A DNA stretch of 64,000 bases from Streptomyces sp. NRRL F-2664 (GTDB taxonomy: Bacteria; Actinomycetota; Actinomycetes; Streptomycetales; Streptomycetaceae), in contig NZ_JOFX01000006.1 in the NCBI RefSeq assembly GCF_000719345.1, positions 169,829 through 233,828 on the forward strand. The letters run 5' to 3'. Of the stretch, positions 23,952 through 32,719 are shown piece after piece. Position numbers and translations under genes: made by a program. Position 1 is the stretch's first letter; every line of letters starts with the position of its first letter. The notes beneath the pieces are model-generated. The model saw only the letters and a list, made by a program, of their open reading frames with translations. It was not told where the DNA came from and searched no databases.

Positions 23952-26222
23952 ATGGGAAAGAAGCGCTCGGGCGGCGGGCTCACGGGGAGCCAGCAGGCCG
24001 CCAAGTTCCTCGGGGTGTCGGTTCTCTCCGGAGTCGTGCTGGCGGGCATGGCGATTCCGGCTGCAGGCGCCCTGGGACTGGCCGCCAAGGGCACGGTCGA
24101 GGGATTCGACGAGATCCCGGCCAATCTCAAGACCCCGCCGCTGAGCCAGCGGACCACGATTCTGGACGCCGAGGGTGGCTTGATCGCCACCGTCTATTCG
24201 CGCGACCGGCAGGTGGTCCCCCTCACATCGATCTCCCCGTACATGCAGAAGGCGATCGTCGCCATCGAGGACTCGCGTTTCTACGAGCACGGCGCGGTCG
24301 ACCTCAAGGGCATCCTGCGCGCGGTCAACCGCAACGCGCAGGAGGGCGGGGCGGCGCAGGGCGCCTCCACGCTGACCCAGCAGTACGTGAAGAACGTCTT
24401 CGTCGAGGAGGCCGGCGACGACGAGACCAAGGTGCGCGAGGCGCAGGAGAAGAGCCTCGGCCGCAAGATCCGCGAGCTGAAGTACTCGATCCAGGTCGAG
24501 GAGGAACTCGGGAAGAAGAAGATCCTCGAGAACTACCTCAACATCACGTACTTCGGCCAGCAGGCCTACGGCATCGAATCCGCCGCCCAGCGCTACTTCA
24601 GCAAGCCGGCCAAGGACCTGACCCTGGAGGAATCCGCGCTGCTGGCGGGCGTCGTGCAGTCGCCGAGCCGCTACGACCCGGTGAACGACGCCCAAGAGGC
24701 GATGAAGCGCCGCAACATCGTGCTCCAGCGGATGGCCGACACCAAGGACGTCTCGCAGGCCGAGGCCGACGCGGCGAAGGCCAAGCCGGTCACCCTGAAG
24801 GTCACCCGTCCCCGGAACGGCTGCATCACGGCGGTCAAGGGCGCGGGCTTCTTCTGCGACTACGTGCGCAACTCCTTCCTGACCGACCCGGTCTTCGGCA
24901 AGACGCGCGAGGAGCGGGCGAAGGTCTGGAACCAGGGCGGCCTCACCGTGCGCACCACCCTGGACCCGCAGTCGCAGGACGCGGCCAACGAGTCCATCAA
25001 GGACCACGTCTACCAGGAGGACTCCATCGCGACGGCTGTGACCATGGTCCAGCCGGGCACCGGACGGGTGCTGGCGATGGGCCAGTCCAAGCCGTACGGC
25101 TTCGGCAAGAACGAGACGCAGATCAACTACTCCGTGGACAAGCGGATGGGCGGCTCGAACTTCGGCTTCCAGGTCGGCTCGACCTTCAAGCCGTTCATCG
25201 CCGCCGCCGCCCTGGAGCGGGGCATGCCGCCGACCAAGGTCTACCAGGCCCCGAACAAGCTCGACTACCCGAGCCCGATCCCCCGCTGCGACGGCTCGCA
25301 GTACGTCAACACCCGCAAGGAAGAAGCGGAGAACGAGACCGAGGACGAGATCGGCCCGTACGCGCTGCGCACGGCGATGGAGAAGTCCATCAACACCTAC
25401 TTCGTCGAGATGATCGGCGAGATCGGGCTGTGCCCGGTGTCGGAGATGGCGGCCAAGCTCGGCGTGGTCCCGGCGAGCGGCGCGAAGCTGGCCGACGGCC
25501 CCGCCATCGCGCTCGGCTCGGAGGAGATGTCCCCGCTGACGATGGCCAACGCGTACGCGGCCTTCGCCAACCGCGGCGTCTACTGCACCCCGGTCGCCAT
25601 CGAGTCGATCACCGACGCGCACGGGAAGGCCCTCGCGGTACCCAAGAGCAAGTGCGAGCGGGCGATGTCACAGAACACCGCCGACACCATCAACACCCTG
25701 CTGAGCGGCGTGGTCGACTCCGGCACCGGTGAGCGGGCCGGCCTGACCGACCGCGACAGCGCCGGCAAGACCGGTACGACGGACTCCCGCTACAACGCCT
25801 GGTTCGTGGGCTACACCCCGAACGTCTCCGGCGCCGTGTGGGTCGGCTCGGGCGGCGCGAAGAAGATCACGATGGAGAACATCGTGATCGGCGGCAGGTC
25901 CTACGACAAGGTCTTCGGCGGCGGTCTGCCCGGCCCGATCTGGAAGGACGCGATCACGGGCGCGCTGTCCGGCCGTGAGGCCCTGCGCTTCGCCACCGTC
26001 CACATCGCCGAGCCGAACGTCCCTGCCGGCGGCTCCCGCGGCAACAAGCCGTCGACCAGCCCCAACCGCCCCAAGCCCGGCGGTGACGGCAAGCCCGGCG
26101 GGCGGCCCGGCGGCCAGACCGGCGGCGGCGCCACGGGCGGCGGCGCCGGAGAACCGGACAACCCCTTCCCGGGCATCACGATCGACCCCGGCACCCTGAT
26201 CGGCGGCCGGGACGCCCAGTAG
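23952..26222 (+). CDS. Class A penicillin-binding protein (transglycosylase/transpeptidase)
   Basis: A bifunctional peptidoglycan synthase of about 756 aa. One N-terminal transmembrane helix (about 20-45) precedes the GT51 transglycosylase domain with catalytic Glu106 in AIEDSRFYEHG and the GASTLTQQYVKN motif. The transpeptidase domain has Ser410-x-x-Lys413 (GSTFKPF), SxN at 479-481 (SINT) and KTG at 606-608. The C-terminus is Gly/Pro/Lys-rich and disordered, as is common in Streptomyces PBPs. The start is ATG 23952; ATG 23919 is also in frame. It is divergent from wblA, suggesting joint control around development. A strong terminator follows. Confidence 0.94.
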   Translation: MGKKRSGGGLTGSQQAAKFLGVSVLSGVVLAGMAIPAAGALGLAAKGTVEGFDEIPANLKTPPLSQRTTILDAEGGLIATVYSRDRQVVPLTSISPYMQKAIVAIEDSRFYEHGAVDLKGILRAVNRNAQEGGAAQGASTLTQQYVKNVFVEEAGDDETKVREAQEKSLGRKIRELKYSIQVEEELGKKKILENYLNITYFGQQAYGIESAAQRYFSKPAKDLTLEESALLAGVVQSPSRYDPVNDAQEAMKRRNIVLQRMADTKDVSQAEADAAKAKPVTLKVTRPRNGCITAVKGAGFFCDYVRNSFLTDPVFGKTREERAKVWNQGGLTVRTTLDPQSQDAANESIKDHVYQEDSIATAVTMVQPGTGRVLAMGQSKPYGFGKNETQINYSVDKRMGGSNFGFQVGSTFKPFIAAAALERGMPPTKVYQAPNKLDYPSPIPRCDGSQYVNTRKEEAENETEDEIGPYALRTAMEKSINTYFVEMIGEIGLCPVSEMAAKLGVVPASGAKLADGPAIALGSEEMSPLTMANAYAAFANRGVYCTPVAIESITDAHGKALAVPKSKCERAMSQNTADTINTLLSGVVDSGTGERAGLTDRDSAGKTGTTDSRYNAWFVGYTPNVSGAVWVGSGGAKKITMENIVIGGRSYDKVFGGGLPGPIWKDAITGALSGREALRFATVHIAEPNVPAGGSRGNKPSTSPNRPKPGGDGKPGGRPGGQTGGGATGGGAGEPDNPFPGITIDPGTLIGGRDAQ

Positions 26223-26235
26223 CGGCGTGGAAGAC

Positions 26236-26275
26236 GGGGGAGGGCCCCGGCCGCATCCGGCCGGGGCCCTCCCCC
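26236..26275. terminator. Bidirectional terminator between PBP and yqeY genes
   Basis: A perfect 18-bp GC-rich stem (26236-26253 with 26258-26275) with a 4-nt loop sits between the convergent PBP gene (stop 26222) and the YqeY gene (stop 26292), and ends with TT on the plus strand. Confidence 0.88.
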
Positions 26276-26291
26276 TTGCACTGCCCGCGTC

Positions 26292-26753
26292 CTACGAGAG
26301 CGCCTTCTTCACGGCGGCGGCGACCCGCCCGCCCTCCGCCAGCCCGGCGACCTTCGGCGTCACGATCTTCATGACGGCACCCATCGCCCGCGGCCCCTCG
26401 GCACCCGCCGACCGGGCCTCCTCGACGGCCTCCGCCACGATCCCGGCCAGCTCCTCGTCGGAGAGCTGCCTGGGCAGGTAGGTGTCCAGGAACTCGCCCT
26501 CGGCGGCCTCGCGCGCGGCCTGCTCGGGACGACCGCCCTGCGTGAAGGCGTCCGCGGCCTCGCGGCGCTTCTTCGCCTCCTTGGCGATCACCTTGAGGAC
26601 CTCCTCGTCGGAGAGCACACGGGCCTCCTTGCCCGCGACCTCCTCCTTGGTGATGGCGGCGAGGGTCAGGCGGAGCGTGGACGAGTGCAGCTCGTCGCGC
26701 GCCTTGATGGCGGTCGTGAGGTCTTCCTGGAGCTTGGCCTTGAGCGTGGTCAT
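26292..26753 (-). CDS. GatB/YqeY-domain protein
   Basis: A 153-aa all-helical YqeY protein, related to the C-terminal tRNA-binding domain of GatB. Typical elements are TLRLTLAAITKEEV near the N-terminus, the charged central helix VIAKEAKKRREAADAF and the terminal PRAMGAVMKIVTPKV. The function is not established; association with tRNA or the amidotransferase is presumed from the domain. ATG 26753 is used; the extension to 26822 has no coding character. It is divergent from the metallophosphoesterase gene, whose start is 67 bp away. Confidence 0.88.
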   Translation of the reverse strand: MTTLKAKLQEDLTTAIKARDELHSSTLRLTLAAITKEEVAGKEARVLSDEEVLKVIAKEAKKRREAADAFTQGGRPEQAAREAAEGEFLDTYLPRQLSDEELAGIVAEAVEEARSAGAEGPRAMGAVMKIVTPKVAGLAEGGRVAAAVKKALS

Positions 26754-26820
26754 GCAGGTGAGTGTGCCAGGTGCGGGGACGGTGGCGCCCACCCGTTTTC
26801 CGGTCTGCGACGATGGGTCC

Positions 26821-27759
26821 ATGCGTGCGCGTTACGGAGTACCCCTGAAAGCGGCTGCCGGAATCGCTGCGGTGGGGGCCGCGGGTGTGGCCTATGCCGC
26901 CGGTTTCGAGGCGCGGTCCTTCCGACTGCGCCGGGTGACGGTTCCGGTGCTTCCCCGGGGTATGCGCCCGCTGCGCGTGCTCCAGGTCTCGGACATCCAC
27001 ATGGTCGGCGGGCAGCGCAAGAAGCGCGCCTGGCTGCAGTCGCTGGCCGGTCTGCGCCCCGACTTCGTCGTGAACACCGGCGACAACCTCTCCGACACCG
27101 AGGGCGTCCCCGAGGTCCTCGACGCGCTCGGCCCGCTCATGTCCTTCCCCGGCGTGTACGTCTTCGGGTCGAACGACTACTACGGGCCGCGGCTGCGCAA
27201 CCCCGCGCGCTACCTGGTCGAGAAGGTCCAGGGCCGGCACGGCCTGAACGGCAACAAGCCGGTCGTCGGCGCCGTGCACAACCCGTGGGAGGAGATGCGG
27301 GACGCCTTCGACGCGGCAGGCTGGCTGAACCTCACGAACACCCGGGCCCGGATGAAGCTCGAAGGCCTGGAACTGGCCTTCACCGGACTCGACGACCCGC
27401 ACATCAAGCGGGACCGCTACGAGGCCGTCGCCGGCGGCCCGGAGCCGGACGCGGACTTCTCGCTCGCCGTGGTGCACGCCCCGTACCTGCGCGTGCTGGA
27501 GTCCTTCACCGCCGACCGGTACCCGCTGATCCTCGCGGGCCACACCCACGGCGGGCAGCTGTGCATCCCCTTCTACGGGGCTCTGGTCACCAACTGCGAC
27601 CTCGACACGGGGCGGGTGAAGGGGCTCTCCACGCACGAGGCGGCGGGCCACCGCTCCTACCTGCACGTCTCCGCCGGCTGCGGCACCAACCGCTTCACGC
27701 CGGTCCGCTTCGCGTGCCCGCCGGAAGCGACGCTGCTGACGCTCACCCCGAAGGCGTAG
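26821..27759 (+). CDS. Calcineurin-like metallophosphoesterase, membrane-anchored
   Basis: A 312-aa phosphoesterase with an N-terminal hydrophobic helix (about 9-27) as signal anchor. The dimetal motifs run in order: SDIHMVGG (DxH), NTGDN (GD), a GNHE variant reading GSNDYY, VVHAP and AGHTHGGQL (GHxH). The loss of His from GNH[ED] is seen in part of this YaeI-like family, whose members may act on lipid or nucleotide phosphates at the outer face of the membrane. The ATG is at 26821. tRNA-Pro follows about 100 bp downstream. Confidence 0.88.
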   Translation: MRARYGVPLKAAAGIAAVGAAGVAYAAGFEARSFRLRRVTVPVLPRGMRPLRVLQVSDIHMVGGQRKKRAWLQSLAGLRPDFVVNTGDNLSDTEGVPEVLDALGPLMSFPGVYVFGSNDYYGPRLRNPARYLVEKVQGRHGLNGNKPVVGAVHNPWEEMRDAFDAAGWLNLTNTRARMKLEGLELAFTGLDDPHIKRDRYEAVAGGPEPDADFSLAVVHAPYLRVLESFTADRYPLILAGHTHGGQLCIPFYGALVTNCDLDTGRVKGLSTHEAAGHRSYLHVSAGCGTNRFTPVRFACPPEATLLTLTPKA

Positions 27760-27859
27760 CGACCGCCCGCCCGCTCCGCGAAAACCGGATTTCGTCTCCG
27801 GCGAGAGGTCCGCTAAAGTAATCGATGTCGCCAGGACAGCAACACTTCAGGGCGACGAT

Positions 27860-27933
27860 CGGGGTGTAGCGCAGCTTGGCAGCGCGCTTCGTTCGGGACG
27901 AAGAGGTCGTGGGTTCAAATCCCGCCACCCCGA
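27860..27933 (+). tRNA. tRNA-Pro (CGG)
   Basis: A complete cloverleaf of 74 nt. Acceptor stem 27860-27866 pairs with 27926-27932, the discriminator is A27933, and no CCA is encoded. The anticodon stem CTTCG/CGAAG closes the loop TTCGGGA with anticodon CGG, which reads CCG proline codons, abundant in this genome. The T-arm is GTGGG-TTCAAAT-CCCGC. A hairpin terminator follows at 27951-27982. Confidence 0.97.
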
Positions 27934-27950
27934 CAGAGTAAGACCAGGTG

Positions 27951-27982
27951 AGAGCCGGTACAGAGCAATCTGTGCCGGCTCT
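27951..27982 (+). terminator. Terminator of tRNA-Pro
   Basis: A 14-bp stem with one G-U pair (27951-27964 with 27969-27982) is closed by a GCAA tetraloop, a stable GNRA loop, 17 bp after the tRNA. It is followed by CTCTGCG rather than a U-tract. Confidence 0.78.
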
Positions 27983-28011
27983 CTCTGCGTCCGGGGGATC
28001 GGGGGGAGCAG

Positions 28012-29778
28012 GTGCGGGAGCGGGTGCCCGAGTCGCGGCACGGTCGGGCATGGAGCGAGGCGGAGGACGCCCGGCTCCTCGACGGGGTGCGGGAGGGAAT
28101 CTCGCTGCAGGGGCTGGCCGACCGGCACGGGCGTTCTCCCGGTGCCGTCCGGGCGCGCCTGGCCCGGGGCGTTCCCGAAGCGGCCGGCGAGGAGCCGCTG
28201 GAGTGGTTACGGGCCAGGTTGGCGATCGACCCCGCCTACGCGTGGCAGAGCGTCGCGGACGAGCGGCGGCTGCGCGAACGGGACGACCGGGTGGGCCGCG
28301 AGCAGGCCTCCTCCGGCCCGGCCGGGAAGCGGAGCGCGGCGGAAGTCGCCGAGGTGCTGGCCGATTGGGAGCGGGCGACGGGGCACGTCCTTAGGCCCGA
28401 GCGCCGGGAGGTCTTCCTCGCTCGCGCGGTGGTGCACGATCTGGCGGCGGTGGACCCCGACGTGCGGCGCGCCACCGCCGGCGCGCTGTGGCAGTCCGGC
28501 GCCCGACTCCTGCTGGACGACTGGCTGCTGGAATGCGCTTGTCCGGGCGCGGCGGCACTGACGGCCGACTGGGACCGCGTGGCCCGGCAGGATGCGGACC
28601 TGCTGCTGGTACTGCGTGAGTTGCTCGCCGCCGCGGTCGGCGAGATCGGCGAGGAACGGGACCGGGAGATCCTCTCCCGGCGCCTCGGCCTGCACGGCCG
28701 GCCGGCCGACACGCTGGAGAAGATCGCCGAGGTCCTGGGGGTGTCCCGGGAGCGCGTACGGCAGTTGCAGACCCGCGCCCTGCGCCGGATGGGCCGCTCC
28801 GGCGGACCGGCCTCGCGCAAGGTCCGCACGGTACTGGCGGAACTGAGCGGCGTGGGCGGGGGGCCGTCGGACGCGGGGCCGCCGCCGGCGGAACGCCTGC
28901 TCGACCTGGCCGACGCGTTGATCCCCTCGGTGGCGGTGCGGCAGGCCGCCACGATGCTGGCCCGGATGGCCGGCGCCGACAAGGTGCGCGCGGAGAACCT
29001 CGCCGCCGAGGCGGCCTCCGTGCGACTGCTGCGCCACGAGGCCGCCCGCCGCGAAACGGCACGTCAGGAGCGCGTCGACCGCGCCGAGCGGCGCTGGGAG
29101 GCACTGACCGCCGACGTGAAGTGGTTCGGCAGGGCCGAGCCGGCGCCGGCCCGGACGGAGCTGGAAGGGCTGAGGGAGAAGGGCGGCAGGGGAGACTTCG
29201 GGACGTGGCACTGTCCGAAGCTGGGCCGGGACGTGGCGTACGAGTCGGACACGGAGCTCCGGGCGATCCAGTTGCTCAGCTTCGCCCCGCAGGTCGCCTA
29301 CTACCAGGAGCAGCCGCTGGCGGTCGGGTACTGGTTCTCCGGGCGGCAGCGCACCTACTACCCCGACCTCCTCGTGGCCACGGTCGACGGACGGTGCGTC
29401 CTCGTCGAGGTGAAGCCCCTCTACGAGATGGCGACGGCGGTCAACGTCGCCAAGTACCGGGCCGTCGAGGCACTCTGCCGCGAGCGGGGCTGGGGGCTCC
29501 TCGCCACCGACGGGAACCGCACGCTCCGCCTGCTGAAGGGCCGGCCCGTCGACCCGCGCGTGGAAGCCGTGCTCACCGCAGCGCTGGAGCAGCGCGGTGA
29601 ACTGACCTGGCCCCAGGTGCGCGCGGCCCTGGGCGACCTGGACATCGACGCCCTGACCATGTCCGCCCTGGTCCTGCGCCGCGGCTGGTCGTGGTCGACC
29701 CGCCCGTACCGCCTGCGCCGGGGCGCCCCCGGCTCCGCTCCCCCGGATCCTGGCGCAGGGGATCGGCGCCGTCAGTAG
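28012..29778 (+). CDS. Fusion protein: SANT-like HTH, sigma-70 region 4-like HTH and TnsA-like PD-(D/E)xK nuclease
   Basis: A 588-aa protein of unusual design. Residues 13-52 form a SANT/Myb-like helix bundle (WSEAEDARLL...GRSPGAVRARL). Residues 215-262 resemble sigma-70 region 4, with DTLEKIAEVLGVSRERVRQ as the -35-type helix-turn-helix. Residues 405-500 look like the TnsA/PD-(D/E)xK nuclease core: ESDTE (Glu411/Glu415), YYPDLLV (Asp452), VEVKP (Glu466 and Lys468), then a WGLLATD strand. A C-terminal winged-helix-like segment (515-565) matches the position of the TnsA C-domain. No TnsB, TnsC or sigma regions 2-3 are nearby. DNA recognition plus cleavage is inferred; the role is unknown. GTG 28012 follows a G-rich ribosome site and directly follows the tRNA-Pro terminator. 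The 3' end overlaps the next gene by 7 bp. Confidence 0.8.
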   Translation: MRERVPESRHGRAWSEAEDARLLDGVREGISLQGLADRHGRSPGAVRARLARGVPEAAGEEPLEWLRARLAIDPAYAWQSVADERRLRERDDRVGREQASSGPAGKRSAAEVAEVLADWERATGHVLRPERREVFLARAVVHDLAAVDPDVRRATAGALWQSGARLLLDDWLLECACPGAAALTADWDRVARQDADLLLVLRELLAAAVGEIGEERDREILSRRLGLHGRPADTLEKIAEVLGVSRERVRQLQTRALRRMGRSGGPASRKVRTVLAELSGVGGGPSDAGPPPAERLLDLADALIPSVAVRQAATMLARMAGADKVRAENLAAEAASVRLLRHEAARRETARQERVDRAERRWEALTADVKWFGRAEPAPARTELEGLREKGGRGDFGTWHCPKLGRDVAYESDTELRAIQLLSFAPQVAYYQEQPLAVGYWFSGRQRTYYPDLLVATVDGRCVLVEVKPLYEMATAVNVAKYRAVEALCRERGWGLLATDGNRTLRLLKGRPVDPRVEAVLTAALEQRGELTWPQVRAALGDLDIDALTMSALVLRRGWSWSTRPYRLRRGAPGSAPPDPGAGDRRRQ

Positions 29779-30050
29779 GGGCGGGGCGACATGATCTGCG
29801 GTTCCGCGGCCGGGGCCTCGAAGACGCAGCGGGGGATGCCGGGGCCCGGGGTGGCGCGGACGGAGACCTCCGTCGGGGGGTCCGTCGGCAGCTCGACGCG
29901 GACGGTCACCGGGTGGTCGTGATGCGTCGTGGCGTGCCCGGTCTCCTTGCCGTCGACCAGGACCTCCAGGACCGCGGTGCGGCCGGTCTGGACGGTGGCG
30001 CTGACCGAGTGCCCCGCGTGGTCGATGTGGAAGTGATGCCGCCGCCTCAT
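29772..30050 (-). CDS. Hypothetical protein, His-rich N-terminus (92 aa)
   Basis: A 92-aa protein beginning MRRRHHFHIDHAGHSV, with eight His in the first half, followed by alternating strand-like segments (VLEVLVDGKETG, VTVRVELP, TEVSVRATPG). It resembles small beta-sandwich proteins of unknown function in Streptomyces; metal binding by the His cluster is possible. ATG 30050 is chosen because the frame upstream reads through the non-coding 30051-30097 gap. It converges on the nuclease-fusion gene with a 7-bp overlap. Confidence 0.6.
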   Translation of the reverse strand: MRRRHHFHIDHAGHSVSATVQTGRTAVLEVLVDGKETGHATTHHDHPVTVRVELPTDPPTEVSVRATPGPGIPRCVFEAPAAEPQIMSPRPY

Positions 30051-30097
30051 GGGACCGCCTCCCGCCGCTGCTCGACCTCCAGGGTAGCCACGGCGGC

Positions 30098-30595
30098 CTA
30101 GGAGCTCTCCCGGAGTGCGGCGAGGGCCGTGCGGGCCAGGGCCGGGAGGGCCGGGGTGCGCGCCGTCCCGGTCAGGACCGCGTCGAGGTGGTCGAGGACC
30201 GCGGCGACGGTGGGGAAGGGACCGATGGGGCGGAGCAGCCACAGGCGGCCCCTGGGCCGGGGCGGGAGGCCGAGGGCCGCGAGGGCCTCGTCGGCCTCCC
30301 GGTCCAGGTCGCGCAGGTCCGCCTCGGGCAGCGGGACGCACTCCACGCCGGTGACGTGCCCGTGGCCGTCGAGTGAGGTGTCCACCGCCCAGTGGGTGGA
30401 GCGGTCGGGGATCCAGGTCCGGGCATCGGGCGGCCAGACGTACGGGAGGAAGACCCAGCGCAGCTCCTCGGGGGCCGGCTCCCAGCCGAGCACCTCCAGC
30501 TCCCGCATCTCGGGCAGCCGGTCCGACTCCAGTTCGCTGCGCCCGGTGCGGCGCTGTGCGAGCGGGTGCGGTGTTCCGTCCTCGTCCCACGACAT
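30098..30595 (-). CDS. Conserved hypothetical protein (165 aa)
   Basis: A 165-aa soluble protein with no signal peptide or membrane helix. It is acidic and Trp/Leu-rich; characteristic segments are WVFLPYVWPPDARTW near residue 50 and GRLWLLRPIGPFPTVAAVLDHLD near residue 120. I do not recognise the family. It lies 47 bp upstream of the His-rich gene on the same strand and 59 bp downstream of the HD gene, so all may be one transcript. Confidence 0.7.
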   Translation of the reverse strand: MSWDEDGTPHPLAQRRTGRSELESDRLPEMRELEVLGWEPAPEELRWVFLPYVWPPDARTWIPDRSTHWAVDTSLDGHGHVTGVECVPLPEADLRDLDREADEALAALGLPPRPRGRLWLLRPIGPFPTVAAVLDHLDAVLTGTARTPALPALARTALAALRESS

Positions 30596-30654
30596 GCGGG
30601 CACGCTATCCGAAGCGGTGGCGGATCCCCGGGACCGGCGCCGCGCCCGCCCCCG

Positions 30655-31239
30655 TCACGCGTCCAGGGGGTTGGCCGCGATGCGGGCGGCCGCGCCCCCC
30701 GCGACGTAGGCGGCCGCCGCGCAGTCGGGCTTGCGCCGCGCCTGGTCCTCGACGAGTGCGGTGAAGGCGGGCCCGAAGCCGACCCGGGGGTGGGCGGCGA
30801 GGAGGCGGGCGGTGAAGGCCGGGTCGAACTCGGTGACGCGCAGACCGGAGACGTCGGCGCTCGTGCCCACCTGGAGGAGGTGGCTCTCCGCGTCCTCGGC
30901 CGCGCCGACGTCGTCCCGCATGTGCAGGACGATGATCTCCTCGGCGCGGGCCCGGCGGTCCGCCGGCCAGCCCAGGCCCGCCGTCAGGACGCGCGCCACG
31001 TGGCCGCCCGCCTCCTCGAAGGGCAGGGTGTGGCTGTCGAACGGCGCGGTCAGGCCCAGGTCGTGCAGGAGGGCCGCCACGTAGAAGAGTTCCTCGTCGT
31101 ACGCCAGGCCGTGGTCGGCCGCGTACCGCGCCCCGAAGGCGTAGGAGCGCACGGAGTGGTTCAGGAGCGCCGTGTCCGCGTACTCCGACGCGATCTCCAG
31201 GGCGGCCCGGGCTGAAGGGGTGTCAAGCGTCCACGTCAT
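30655..31239 (-). CDS. HD-domain protein, cyanamide hydratase-like
   Basis: A 194-aa HD-superfamily hydrolase. The metal motif reads NHSVRSYAFG, then AALLHDLGL (HD) and later EEIIVLHMRDDV, the arrangement of the cyanamide-hydratase-type HD family, which hydrates small C-N compounds rather than cleaving phosphodiesters. It starts 6 bp after the stop of the cytosine-deaminase-like gene, so the two are almost certainly co-translated. A shared role in nitrogen scavenging or detoxification of a heterocycle or nitrile-like compound is inferred. Confidence 0.82.
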   Translation of the reverse strand: MTWTLDTPSARAALEIASEYADTALLNHSVRSYAFGARYAADHGLAYDEELFYVAALLHDLGLTAPFDSHTLPFEEAGGHVARVLTAGLGWPADRRARAEEIIVLHMRDDVGAAEDAESHLLQVGTSADVSGLRVTEFDPAFTARLLAAHPRVGFGPAFTALVEDQARRKPDCAAAAYVAGGAAARIAANPLDA

Positions 31240-31245
31240 GGCACG

Positions 31246-32547
31246 TCAGCGTAGGCGGCGGGTGAAGTCGACGTCCGACGGGGGTTCACCGGGCCAGGAC
31301 AGCCGGGTCGGCGCGGGCGGGGTCTCGGCGAGGACGGAGCCGCGCGAGACGACGTAGCGGGGGCGCACCTGGCGGCGGATCGCCTCCTCGGGCGAGGGCG
31401 CCGGCAGCAGGACGAAGGAGGCGGGGGCGCCCGCGGTGATGCCGTACTCGTCGGCGCCGAGGCCGAGGACCCGCGCCGCACGGTCCGTCACCATCGAGAA
31501 GGCGACCGGGATGTCGGCGGCACCCGTGAGCTGGGCGGCGTACAGGCCGACGAGGGCCGTCTGGAGGGGGGCGGCGGTGCCGAGGGCGTTCCACGGGTCC
31601 ATCACGTCGTCGTGTCCGAAGGCCACGTTGACCCCGGCCGCCAGCATCTCCCCGACCTGGGTGAGGCCGCGCCGCTTGGGGTAGGTGTCGAAGCGGCCCT
31701 GGAGGTTGAGGTTGGCGAAGGGGTTGGCGACCAGGTTGATGCCCGAACGGGACAGGAGCCGCTGGAGTTTGAAGCTGTAGGCGCCGTTGTAGGAGCCCAT
31801 GGCCGTGGTGTGGGAGGCGGTGGCGCGCCCGCGCAGGCCGGAGCGCAGCGCGAGGGTGGCCAGGACCTCCACGAATCGGGACTGTTCGTCGTCGATCTCG
31901 TCGCAGTGGGCGTCCACGCGCAGTCCGTGTTCCTCGGCGACGGCGAAGGCGGTGTGCAGCGAGGCGACGCCGTCCTCGCGGGTGTCCTCGAAGTGCGGGA
32001 TGGCGCCGACGACGTCCGCTCCGCGCGCGACGGCCTCGCGCAGCAGGGCCTCCCCGTCGGGGAAGGAGACGATGCCCTCCTGGGGGAAGGCGACGATCTG
32101 CAGGGTCATGATGTCCCGGACCCGGTCGCGGACCTCCAGCAGCGCGTCGAGCGCGGTCAGCGACGGATCGGTGACGTCGCAGTGCGTCCGGACGTGCAGG
32201 ACGCCGTGGGCGGCCTGCCAGCGCAGCACTTCGGTGGCGCGCGCGACGACGTCCTCGCGGGTGAGGGCGCGTTTGCGTTCGCTCCAGCAGGCGATGCCCT
32301 CCCACAGGGTGCCGGAGGCGTTGGGGCGAGGCTCCCCGGCGGTCAGCGCCGTGTCGAGGTGGATGTGGGGCTCGACGAAGGGTGCGCTGAGCAGGCCGCC
32401 GTGCGCCTCGACGAGGAGGCCGGTGGCCGGCGGTTCCTTCTGGTCGTCGTGGGGGAGCACCCGCGCGATGCGGCCGTCCTCCCCGACCTCGACGTCGGAC
32501 AGGCCTGGTGTGTCGAGCAGCCGGGCGCCCCGGACGATCATCCGCAT
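31246..32547 (-). CDS. Cytosine-deaminase-like amidohydrolase
   Basis: A 433-aa amidohydrolase-superfamily enzyme closest in motifs to CodA. Present are EPHIHLDTAL (metal HxH), VRTHCDVTD, VDAHCDEIDDEQSR with the catalytic Glu, TASHTTAMGSYN and FGHDDVMDPW with the metal Asp. The family deaminates cytosine, isoguanine or other pyrimidine- and triazine-like rings, releasing ammonia. The downstream HD-hydrolase gene lies 6 bp away. ATG 32547 is used and no strong ribosome site is visible; the longer frame to 32853 overlaps the peptidase gene and is rejected. Confidence 0.88.
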   Translation of the reverse strand: MRMIVRGARLLDTPGLSDVEVGEDGRIARVLPHDDQKEPPATGLLVEAHGGLLSAPFVEPHIHLDTALTAGEPRPNASGTLWEGIACWSERKRALTREDVVARATEVLRWQAAHGVLHVRTHCDVTDPSLTALDALLEVRDRVRDIMTLQIVAFPQEGIVSFPDGEALLREAVARGADVVGAIPHFEDTREDGVASLHTAFAVAEEHGLRVDAHCDEIDDEQSRFVEVLATLALRSGLRGRATASHTTAMGSYNGAYSFKLQRLLSRSGINLVANPFANLNLQGRFDTYPKRRGLTQVGEMLAAGVNVAFGHDDVMDPWNALGTAAPLQTALVGLYAAQLTGAADIPVAFSMVTDRAARVLGLGADEYGITAGAPASFVLLPAPSPEEAIRRQVRPRYVVSRGSVLAETPPAPTRLSWPGEPPSDVDFTRRLR

Positions 32548-32719
32548 GGCGCCAGCGTAAGGACTGCGGAGCGCGGCCGCGGTGCGGACGGCGCCGCTCA
32601 GCCGCGCTCGGCCCGGGCCTTCCGCTGCCTGCCGGGCGTTCCTCCTCGCAGGACGCGCCCGGGGTGCGCCCGTTCGGAGCAGTCGGCATCCCGGACGCCG
32701 CTGCGGCAACAATGGGCGC

